Below the pieces are notes generated by a model, which did no database searches, was not told the DNA's origin, and saw only the letters and a list, made by a program, of their open reading frames with translations. A stretch of 8,156 nt of DNA from an uncultured Collinsella sp. (GTDB lineage Bacteria; Actinomycetota; Coriobacteriia; Coriobacteriales; Coriobacteriaceae). The DNA is taken from contig USEF01000068.1 of NCBI GenBank assembly GCA_900553475.1, positions 1 through 8,156 of the forward strand, written 5' to 3'. A program made the translations under genes and the position numbers. Positions 1 through 5,549 of the stretch are shown piece by piece (position 1 is the stretch's first letter; each line of letters starts with the position of its first letter).

Positions 1-226
1 GCGTCCCGCTTTGAAGGCTCGGAACGGGATGTGGTTTCCGAAACGGGGGCCGTTGGGAAACTGTGTCCCGTAATGGGCGCTCAGAGTGGGATGCAGTTTC
101 CGCGAGAGACCCGTTGCGGAAACGGTATCCCAGAATCGGCGTTCAAAACGGGGCGCTCTTTCCGAAACATGGCCCTGAGGGAAGCTGCGTCCCGGTCTGA
201 GTCGGAATTCCGGGACACAGCTTCCC
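1..226. repeat. Array of 16-bp repeats in strictly alternating orientation, 62-bp period (left end cut by the window)
   Basis: A 16-bp repeat with consensus close to CGGGAYRCAGTTTCCS occurs at 25-40 (+), 55-70 (-), 87-102 (+), 117-132 (-), 149-164 (+), 179-194 (-) and 211-226 (+). The last half of a further minus copy lies at 1-8. Starts are 30 and 32 bp apart in strict alternation, so each pair forms a 62-bp unit with unrelated spacers of 14 and 16 nt. The outer GGGA and TTCC blocks are conserved and the middle varies. The copies at 179-194 and 211-226 could form a stem of 15 paired bases out of 16. No convincing gene overlaps it; the reading frames crossing it look like chance. The function is unknown. 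It could be a structured non-coding or extragenic palindromic element, or a row of protein-binding sites, since all copies lie roughly three helical turns apart. Confidence 0.85.
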
Positions 227-236
227 TTTCAAACAG

Positions 237-272
237 AAGAAGGCGCGCTGCCTGCAGACGGCGCGCCTTCTT
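237..272. terminator. Bidirectional factor-independent terminator downstream of the SDR gene
   Basis: A perfect 12-bp inverted repeat (AAGAAGGCGCGC at 237-248, its complement at 261-272) encloses a 12-nt loop. On the plus strand the stem ends in T residues followed by GTT. On the minus strand it ends in TTCTT followed by CTGTTT, so it can act in both directions. It lies 42 bp past the stop codon of the minus-strand dehydrogenase gene and should end that transcript. It may also stop any transcript crossing the repeat array from the left. Confidence 0.85.
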
Positions 273-314
273 TGTTGGACTATGTTGAGGCTGGGAGCTG
301 AGGCTTGTGGTCCC

Positions 315-1064
315 TTAAGAGCGGGCGGCTCCGTCGACGGGGAGCACGGCGCCCGTGACATAGGAGGACATGTCGCTCGCTAGGAAAACGAAGGCGTTGG
401 CGACGTCCTCGGGCTCACCCATGCGGCCGAGAGGGATAGTGGCGATGATGGGTTTGATGACCTCTTCGGGCAGGTTGGCGACCATGTCAGTCTTAGTCAC
501 GCCAGGGGCAACGGCGTTGACGCGAATACCCATAGGGGCGAGCTCGCGCGAGAGTGACTGGACCATACCGTTGACGGCAAACTTGGACGTGGGGTAACCG
601 ACGCCGGAGGGCTGGCCGTACTTGGCGACCATCGAGCTTGTGGTAGTGATGGTGCCGCCGTGGCCGGCCTCGGTCATGATCTTGGCGGCAGTCTGGTGGC
701 CATTAAAGACGGCGACGACGTTAAGGTCCATGACCTTTGCGAACTCCTCGGCCGTGTAGTCCAAGAGGGGTGAACGCTGGGAGATACCGGCATTGTTGAC
801 GACCGTGTCCAAGCCGCCCATGTCGGATGCAGCCTGGGTAAAGGCCTCGGTCACGGCTTCGAGTGAGGTGAGGTCGCAGGAGCGGCCCCAGACCTTGGCG
901 TCGGGATAGGCGGCTGTCAGCTTCTCACCGGCCGCATCGGCGGTCTCTTGACGCGAGCCAAAGACCGTGACGGAGGCGCCCTCCTCGATAAAACGGCAGG
1001 CGATGGCATAGCCGATACCGCGCGTGCCTCCGGTGATGATTGCTTTCTTGCCCTCGAGCAACAT
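315..1064 (-). CDS. Short-chain dehydrogenase/reductase (SDR), FabG-like, 249 aa
   Basis: This is a classical SDR oxidoreductase, a soluble NAD(P)(H)-dependent enzyme acting on carbonyl or hydroxyl groups. The N-terminal Rossmann motif TGGTRGIG is at residues 11-18, NNAG at 90-93, and the catalytic tetrad reads N115, S144, Y157 and K161 (YPTSK). The C-terminus ends in the usual PVDGA segment. G36-S37-R38 after the second strand suggests a preference for NADP(H), which is inference. The length of 249 aa is typical. The ATG at 1064 is chosen because AGAGGAAA sits just ahead of it; an earlier in-frame ATG overlaps this ribosome binding site. The substrate cannot be told. FabG-type 3-oxoacyl-ACP reductase is the nearest archetype, but no fatty acid genes are adjacent, and hydroxysteroid or sugar dehydrogenases share this architecture. 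It is flanked by terminators on both sides and so is probably monocistronic. Confidence 0.92.
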   Translation of the reverse strand: MLLEGKKAIITGGTRGIGYAIACRFIEEGASVTVFGSRQETADAAGEKLTAAYPDAKVWGRSCDLTSLEAVTEAFTQAASDMGGLDTVVNNAGISQRSPLLDYTAEEFAKVMDLNVVAVFNGHQTAAKIMTEAGHGGTITTTSSMVAKYGQPSGVGYPTSKFAVNGMVQSLSRELAPMGIRVNAVAPGVTKTDMVANLPEEVIKPIIATIPLGRMGEPEDVANAFVFLASDMSSYVTGAVLPVDGAARS

Positions 1065-1136
1065 GGTATTTCCTCTCATCGCGGGCGGACATTCGCAGCA
1101 CAGCGTAGCCGTAACCGGAATCGGCCGTGTTTGCAT

Positions 1137-1165
1137 ATCGGTGAACGGTAGCCCGCGTTACCGAT
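1137..1165. promoter_or_regulatory. Imperfect dyad in the SDR upstream region
   Basis: ATCGGTGAACG at 1137-1147 faces CGTTACCGAT at 1156-1165: ten pairs with one bulged G and an 8-nt centre. It lies about 70-100 bp upstream of the SDR start and downstream of the hom terminator. It could be an operator for the SDR promoter or a hairpin in its leader. No clear -35/-10 pair was found near it. The rest of the 1065-1213 gap holds nothing else I can assign. Confidence 0.4.
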
Positions 1166-1213
1166 GAGCGGCTCGCGCAAATGTGCCCTGTCGTTGTGCT
1201 TAGGGCAGGAGAC

Positions 1214-1245
1214 AAAAAGGCTCCCATCCCACATCGGACGGGAGC
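1214..1245 (-). terminator. Factor-independent terminator of hom
   Basis: Read on the minus strand, GCTCCCGTCC and GGATGGGAGC form a 10-bp stem with one G-U wobble and a 6-nt loop, followed by CTTTTTG. In plus coordinates the arms are 1220-1229 and 1236-1245 and the T-tract complement is 1214-1218. It begins 35 bp past the hom stop codon and separates hom from the SDR gene. Confidence 0.85.
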
Positions 1246-1280
1246 TCTTCGAGCAAATGCGTTGTGGGGTGTAAACCGAA

Positions 1281-2624
1281 CTAGTTCGCCATGACGCCTT
1301 CGGTCCAAGCCTCAACGTCCTCGATGCGCAGGACGTTGGCGACCTCGGCCACGCAGTCGACGCTGGCAAGCTCGGCGGCGGCAGCCTGGACGTCCTTCTC
1401 GAGCGCGCGGTGCGTCAGGAAGATGACCGAGCAGGCATCGCTGACGCCCGACTTGCCGTCCTCGACCTGGTTGATGAGCGAGATCGAGATGTTGTGCTTG
1501 GCAAAGATGTCGACCGTCTCGGACAGGGCACCTACGCGGTCGGCGACCTTCAGGCGCACATAGTACTTGGTCTGGAGTTCGTCCATGGGCTTAAAGGCGA
1601 GGTTGTGACCATAGGGCTCAATCTCGGGCAGCGGAGCCACGCCGCGGCTGATCTGCTCGGAGAGCGATAGGATATCGCCCACGACGGCGCTCGCGGTGGG
1701 GAAGGAGCCTGCGCCAGCGCCGTAGAACATGGTCTCGCCCACGGCGTCGCCTACCACGTAGACAGCGTTCATGGCGCCGTTGACCTTGGCAAGCATGTGT
1801 TCGGCAGGGATCAGCGTGGGATGCACGCGGACGTCGACGCCGGCTTCGGTGTTGCGTGCGATGCCCAGCAGCTTGATGGTGTAGCCGAGCTCGCGGGCCT
1901 GGGCAATGTCCTCGGCGCCGATGGTACGGATACCCTGCTGGTAGACATCGTCGGTGGTCACGCGGGTGCCAAAGCCGATGGAAGCGAGGATTGCCGTCTT
2001 GCTGGCGGCGTCGAAGCCGTCGACGTCGGCGGACGGGTCGGCCTCGGCATAGCCCTTTGCCTGGGCGTCGGCGAGCACGTCAGCGTAATCGGCGCCCTCG
2101 GCGTCCATGCGCGACAGGATGTAGTTGGTGGTGCCGTTGAGAATGCCAGCGATGGTCAGGATCTTGTTGCCCACCAGGTCGTGCTCGAGCGTGCTGACAA
2201 TGGGGATGCCACCGCCGCAGCTGGCCTCGCACTTAATCTGCACGCCGCACGCGCGCGCCTTCTCGGCGAGCGTCTCGACATGACGGCCCAGCAGGGCCTT
2301 GTTGGCAGAGACGACGTGCTTGCCGTTCTCGAAGGCGGTGGTGAAGATTTCGGTCGCGGGGTGCTCGCCGCCGATGAGCTCGACGACGATATCGACGGCG
2401 GGGTCGGTGACGACGTCGTGCCAGTCGCTCGTAAAGGCCTCGCGCTCAATACCGGCGGCTTCGGCCTGCTCCCAGGCAAGCGCGCAGGCGCGGGTCAGCT
2501 TAAGGTCGATGCCGTAGGCTGCCAGGTACTCATCGTGGTGGCTCTTGATCAGCCGGGCCACGCCGCCGCCGACGGTTCCCAGACCGATCAGACCGACGTT
2601 CACGGTGCGCAGGGGTTCGCTCAT
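1281..2624 (-). CDS. hom: Homoserine dehydrogenase with C-terminal ACT domain, 447 aa
   Basis: It catalyses NAD(P)H-dependent reduction of aspartate semialdehyde to homoserine, the branch point to threonine, isoleucine and methionine, in the cytoplasm. The Rossmann motif GLGTVGGG is at residues 14-21. The catalytic domain shows NKALL (108-112), EASCGGGIP (133-141), GILNGTTNYI (160-169) and GYAEADPSADVDGFDAASK (191-209). By family alignment K109, E194, D205 and K209 match the active-site set known from the yeast enzyme. An ACT domain occupies about 354-430 (YYVRLKVADRVGALSE onward), the usual seat of threonine feedback control, so allosteric inhibition is expected but not shown. It is the monofunctional long form; no aspartokinase domain is present. 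The ATG is preceded by AAGGAG (plus 2631-2636) at 6-nt spacing. A terminator follows, so it is likely transcribed alone. Confidence 0.97.
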   Translation of the reverse strand: MSEPLRTVNVGLIGLGTVGGGVARLIKSHHDEYLAAYGIDLKLTRACALAWEQAEAAGIEREAFTSDWHDVVTDPAVDIVVELIGGEHPATEIFTTAFENGKHVVSANKALLGRHVETLAEKARACGVQIKCEASCGGGIPIVSTLEHDLVGNKILTIAGILNGTTNYILSRMDAEGADYADVLADAQAKGYAEADPSADVDGFDAASKTAILASIGFGTRVTTDDVYQQGIRTIGAEDIAQARELGYTIKLLGIARNTEAGVDVRVHPTLIPAEHMLAKVNGAMNAVYVVGDAVGETMFYGAGAGSFPTASAVVGDILSLSEQISRGVAPLPEIEPYGHNLAFKPMDELQTKYYVRLKVADRVGALSETVDIFAKHNISISLINQVEDGKSGVSDACSVIFLTHRALEKDVQAAAAELASVDCVAEVANVLRIEDVEAWTEGVMAN

Positions 2625-2873
2625 AGATAGCTCCTTCGTGCATCTTATGGATGGATTAACCGCTTAAAGGTTGAGTGCATTCTAGCGTGAACCGAGGGCG
2701 CGTGCTCGCCAGGCAACAGGAGTCGCACAAAACGGCACCCCCGAAACGCTGCGGAAACATTGGAAACATGCTCGCTACAAACGAACTTCCGTAACAAACT
2801 GTCAACGTTTGCACCATAAGGTTTGCCCTGTACCGCAAGACGGCCGCACCGCGCCAGCGGAAAGGGGGACACC
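2625..2873. promoter_or_regulatory. Divergent intergenic region between hom and the livJ-like relic
   Basis: This 249-bp stretch holds no gene I can support. On the minus strand TAGAAT (plus complement at 2679-2684) is a good -10 hexamer for hom and would give a leader of roughly 45-50 nt, but no good -35 is spaced from it. CAAAC at 2795-2799 and GTTTG at 2807-2811 form a small dyad, a possible operator. A minus-strand TTGACA (2800-2805) has no matching -10. Just before the relic, AAAGGGGG at 2861-2868 is a strong ribosome binding site, showing that the relic descends from a translated gene. Confidence 0.45.
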
Positions 2874-3069
2874 ATGTTTAGCATCAACAACGTACTTAAC
2901 CGCAGGAGTTTCCTTGTCGGAGCCACGCTTATTTTTGCCCCGATCTATTACACCCCAGCGTCCGTTTTGCTCAAGAACGCCAAGGACATGAGCTACGACA
3001 TGACACTAATGGGTGCCGACGGCATGGACAGCCTATGTGATCCAGGACGGCAAGTACATCGCTTCCTAA
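2874..3069 (+). pseudogene. Internally deleted relic of a LivJ-type binding-protein gene
   Basis: Three separate pieces of a LivJ paralog are joined. Residues 1-16 are a signal-peptide start with NRRSFLVG, resembling the livJ start NRRSVIAS. The 36 codons at 2922-3029 match livJ codons 239-274 (plus 4055-4162) at 30 of 36 residues, including IFAPIYYTPASVLLKNAKDM. Then, in another frame, 3031-3069 reads AYVIQDGKYIAS-stop, matching the livJ C-terminus AYVITDGKYVQA. About 215 codons are missing at the first junction and about 109 at the second, where the frame also shifts. The lipobox and most of the ligand-binding lobes are gone, so no transport function is possible. Read without the shift, the frame would make an 83-residue product ending at 3125. 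Of the 36 codons, 9 differ silently and 6 change the residue, so this is an older diverged paralog rather than a fresh copy. It keeps a good ribosome binding site. Confidence 0.87.
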
Positions 3070-3298
3070 GTGCGCATAAAGCACGACCGGTGAGGCTGTT
3101 TTATTCAAGGCAGGTATGCCTGTAACAGAACGGAAACATTACTTTTACACAATAAAGTGGCATTACTGCATAAAGTAATAGAAATACGCAGAATTATGGA
3201 TAAATGAACAAATCCAAAGAAAAGTTGAAATAATCGCCACTTTCCTTAACTAAAGCGTCTAGTATTTTGCGAACGCCGAACACGGCGAAGGATGGCCT
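3070..3298 (+). promoter_or_regulatory. AT-rich livJ upstream control region with two related dyads
   Basis: Positions 3121-3240 contain only 37 G or C out of 120, sharply below the flanking genes. Two related sites lie here: ATTACT (3138-3143) with ATAAAGT (3152-3158), and ATTACT (3162-3167) with AGTAAT (3174-3179), the latter a perfect 6-6-6 dyad also containing ATAAAGT. They look like paired operator half-sites for a regulator of the liv operon, possibly Lrp-like, but the regulator is inference. A smaller dyad, AGGCA-GGTA-TGCCT, sits at 3108-3121. Promoter candidates are weak: TTGAAA at 3225-3230 without a good -10, and TAGTAT at 3260-3265 without a good -35. No gene is seen. Confidence 0.5.
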
Positions 3299-3319
3299 GT
3301 CGGGTAACCGAAACCCGAC
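3274..3319 (+). promoter_or_regulatory. Two-hairpin leader just upstream of livJ
   Basis: CGCCG-AACA-CGGCG (3274-3287) and GTCGGGT-AACCGAA-ACCCGAC (3299-3319) form two stable stems in the presumed livJ 5' leader. The second ends 10 nt before the AGGAG ribosome binding site (3330-3334). There is no T-tract, so they are not terminators. They may stabilise the message or modulate ribosome access. I do not recognise a known riboswitch consensus. Confidence 0.5.
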
Positions 3320-3340
3320 GAGATTTGAGAGGAGAGCCGC

Positions 3341-4528
3341 ATGTCGAGCCTCACCGGTAAGTCATTGAACCCTGTTATGAATCGCAGGAGCGTTATCGCG
3401 AGCGCAGCAGGTCTGGGGGCGATGTCCATTCTAGCTGGCTGCTCCTCCAACGGCGGCGACAGCGGTTCCGCTTCGGGCGACGCTTCGTTTAAGATCGGCA
3501 CCATCGGCCCGCTGACCGGCGCCAACGCGTCCTACGGCAAGTCCGTTACCCAGGGTGTCGAGCTTGGCTGCAAGGATTTCTCGACCAAGGAGCTGCCGCT
3601 TGCCAGCAAGGCCGAGGATGACCAGGCCGATGGCGAGAAGGCCGTCAACGCCTTCAACACCCTGCTCGACTGGGGCATGCAGGCCCTCGTCGGTCCGACC
3701 ACCACGGGTGCGTCGGTTGCCGTTGCCGCAGAGTGTGGTAACGACCCCAAGACGTTCATGATCACCCCGTCCGCGTCCTCCGAGGACGTCACCGACGGCA
3801 AGGATTGCGTCTTCCAGGTTTGCTTCACCGACCCCAACCAGGGTGTCAACGCTGCCAAGTTCCTGGCGCAGAAGTATGCGGACGAGAAGTTCGTGCTGTT
3901 CTATAACTCCGGCGACGCCTATTCTTCGGGCATCGCAGATTCCTTTAAAGCCCAGGCCGCTGAGTCCAAGCTCGAGATTGTTGACGAGGAGACCTTTAAG
4001 GACGACTCCGCCACGAGCTTTACCAACCAGCTGACCAAGGCCAAGCAGGCCGGCGCCACCATGATCTTTGCGCCGATCTACTACACGCCGGCGTCCGTCC
4101 TGCTCAAGAACGCCAAGGACATGGGCTACGACGTCAAGATGATGGGCTGCGACGGCATGGACGGCATCCTGGGCGTTGAGGGCTTCGACACCTCTCTTGC
4201 CGAGGGTCTGCTGCTCATGACCCCGTTCTCCGCTGACGACGAGAAGAACGCCAACTTCGTCAACGCTTACAAGGATAAGTACGGCGATACCCCCGACCAG
4301 TTTGCCGCCGACGCCTACGACGGCGTGCACGCGGTGGCCGAGGCCGTCAAGGAGGCCGGTCTTGGTGTCGACGCCGATCCGACCGAGGTCGCCGAGAAGC
4401 TGTCCAAGGCTATGCTCAAGATTACCGTTGACGGTCTGACCGGCAAGCTCACCTGGAACGATAAGGGCCAGGTCCAGAAGGAGCCCACGGCGTACGTCAT
4501 CACCGACGGCAAGTACGTACAGGCCTAA
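3341..4528 (+). CDS. livJ: Branched-chain amino acid ABC transporter, substrate-binding lipoprotein, 395 aa
   Basis: This is the extracellular binding protein of the Leu/Ile/Val family (type 1 periplasmic-binding fold, Peripla_BP_6). Residues 13-34 form the signal: twin arginines R15-R16, a hydrophobic stretch, and the lipobox LAGC with C34 as the lipidated cysteine. A Gly/Ser-rich linker follows. The mature domain starts at about residue 50 with KIGTIGPLTGANASYGK, and shows GPTTTG, ITPSASS and IFAPIYYT (242-249), with MGCDGMDG at 268-275. The length is normal for the family. AGGAG ends 6 nt before the chosen ATG; a second ATG at residue 13 lacks such a site. It heads the livJHMGF operon, so branched-chain amino acids are the probable substrate, though relatives also bind other amino acids or amides. 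The strong GCC/AAG/CTG codon preference fits high expression. The signal could use Tat or Sec export. Confidence 0.93.
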   Translation: MSSLTGKSLNPVMNRRSVIASAAGLGAMSILAGCSSNGGDSGSASGDASFKIGTIGPLTGANASYGKSVTQGVELGCKDFSTKELPLASKAEDDQADGEKAVNAFNTLLDWGMQALVGPTTTGASVAVAAECGNDPKTFMITPSASSEDVTDGKDCVFQVCFTDPNQGVNAAKFLAQKYADEKFVLFYNSGDAYSSGIADSFKAQAAESKLEIVDEETFKDDSATSFTNQLTKAKQAGATMIFAPIYYTPASVLLKNAKDMGYDVKMMGCDGMDGILGVEGFDTSLAEGLLLMTPFSADDEKNANFVNAYKDKYGDTPDQFAADAYDGVHAVAEAVKEAGLGVDADPTEVAEKLSKAMLKITVDGLTGKLTWNDKGQVQKEPTAYVITDGKYVQA

Positions 4529-4560
4529 TTGGCCGCCTTACATAGAGCGGTTTTGATCCC

Positions 4561-4621
4561 AAGCAGGGGAGGTTTTGGCCTTCCCTGCTTGCTTGGTATC
4601 TAGGGACAGTGTAACGTCCCT
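4561..4621 (+). promoter_or_regulatory. Two intercistronic hairpins between livJ and livH
   Basis: AAGCAGGGGAGG (4561-4572) pairs with CCTTCCCTGCTT (4579-4590): a 12-bp stem with one wobble, a 6-nt loop and no T-tract after it. A second stem, AGGGAC (4602-4607) with GTCCCT (4616-4621), is followed by GTTTC. Together they probably protect the livJ message from 3' decay or cause partial termination, so that the binding protein outnumbers the permease. True termination looks weak. The 139-nt gap otherwise holds only the livH ribosome binding site. Confidence 0.6.
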
Positions 4622-4667
4622 GTTTCATACATTAACTGGAAACCTATTCGAAAGGGGGATGTGGAAC

Positions 4668-5549
4668 ATGACGGTCTTTATCCAATACCTGGTCAACGGC
4701 CTGTCCATGGGCAGCGTCTACGCCATCATCGCGTTGGGCTACACCATGGTCTACGGTATCGCCAAGATGCTGAACTTCGCTCACGGCGACGTCATCATGG
4801 TCGGTGCCTATGTCTCGTTCTGCGCCACGTCGTATCTCGGCCTCCCGGGCTGGGTATCTGTAATTCTTTCTTGTGTGGTCTGCACGGTTCTCGGCGTTCT
4901 CATTGAGGGTCTGGCCTATAAGCCGCTGCGCCAAGCAGGCCCGCTGGCCGTTCTGATCACGGCTATCGGCGTGTCTTACTTCCTGCAGAACGCCGCGCAG
5001 CTTCTGTGGGGCGCCACGCCCAAGAACTTCACTTCGCTCGTCACCTTCCAGGTGCCGGAGTTCTTGGCCAAGTTCAACGTAAGCGCCGTCTCGCTCGTCA
5101 CCATCGTCGCCTGCCTGGTTATCATGGCCGGCCTGATGTTCTTTACAGGTAAGACCAAGATGGGCAAGGCCATGCGCGCCGTGTCCGAGGATAAGGCCGC
5201 CGCTCAGCTCATGGGCATCAACGTCAACCGCACCATCTCGATGACGTTCGCCATCGGCTCCGCCCTCGCTGCCATCGCCGGCGTGCTCCTGTGCTCCTAC
5301 TCGCCGGTGTTGCAGCCCACCACGGGCGCCATGCCTGGCATCAAGGCCTTCGACGCTGCCGTTTTCGGCGGCATCGGTTCCATCCCCGGCGCCTTTGTCG
5401 GTGGTATTCTCATCGGCATCATCGAGGCGATGGCGCAGGCTTACATTTCCACGAGCCTTGCCAACTCCATCGTCTTTGGTGTTTTGATCATCGTCCTGCT
5501 CGTCAAGCCTGCCGGCCTCTTGGGCAAGTACGTCCCCGAGAAGGTGTAG
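4668..5549 (+). CDS. livH: Branched-chain amino acid ABC transporter permease LivH, 293 aa
   Basis: This integral membrane permease forms the translocation channel with LivM. The N-terminus carries the family block GYTMVYGIAKMLNFAHGD (residues 24-41), followed by several hydrophobic helices. The cytoplasmic coupling segment MGKAMRAVSEDKAAAQLMGIN (about 165-185) contacts the ATPases, and the C-terminal half has the typical AFDAAVFGGIGSIPGAFVGG. The C-terminal KPAGLLGK end and the length match LivH. The frame is open further upstream, but AAAGGGGG at 4651-4658 points to the ATG at 4668 (9-nt spacing). An ATG at 4659 is too close to that site, and upstream starts would run through the intercistronic hairpins. 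The stop codon abuts the livM start with no gap, so the two are likely translationally coupled. Confidence 0.95.
   Translation: MTVFIQYLVNGLSMGSVYAIIALGYTMVYGIAKMLNFAHGDVIMVGAYVSFCATSYLGLPGWVSVILSCVVCTVLGVLIEGLAYKPLRQAGPLAVLITAIGVSYFLQNAAQLLWGATPKNFTSLVTFQVPEFLAKFNVSAVSLVTIVACLVIMAGLMFFTGKTKMGKAMRAVSEDKAAAQLMGINVNRTISMTFAIGSALAAIAGVLLCSYSPVLQPTTGAMPGIKAFDAAVFGGIGSIPGAFVGGILIGIIEAMAQAYISTSLANSIVFGVLIIVLLVKPAGLLGKYVPEKV

Noticed and set aside
1..226. CRISPR array
   Set aside because: Repeats are only 16 bp and alternate in orientation, spacers are 14-16 nt, and no cas genes are present.
31..288. An 85-codon open frame over the repeat array
   Set aside because: It spans non-coding repeats and the terminator hairpin, has no ribosome binding site and no recognisable protein features.
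1797..2630. A 277-codon plus-strand open frame antisense to hom
   Set aside because: hom has all catalytic motifs and a ribosome binding site; the opposite frame is Gly/Val/Asp-rich without motifs.
2645..2926. A 93-codon minus-strand open frame upstream of hom
   Set aside because: It covers the hom promoter region and part of the relic, lacks a ribosome binding site and resembles no protein.
2922..3029. The livJ-like block as an assembly duplication or a recent tandem repeat
   Set aside because: It carries nine silent and six replacement codon differences from livJ, so it is a diverged paralog.
3431..4330. A 299-codon minus-strand open frame antisense to livJ
   Set aside because: Shadow of livJ, low complexity, no supporting start site.
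4602..4625. A further copy of the left-edge repeat
   Set aside because: It shares GGGACA but not the GGGAN6TTTCC layout or the phasing.
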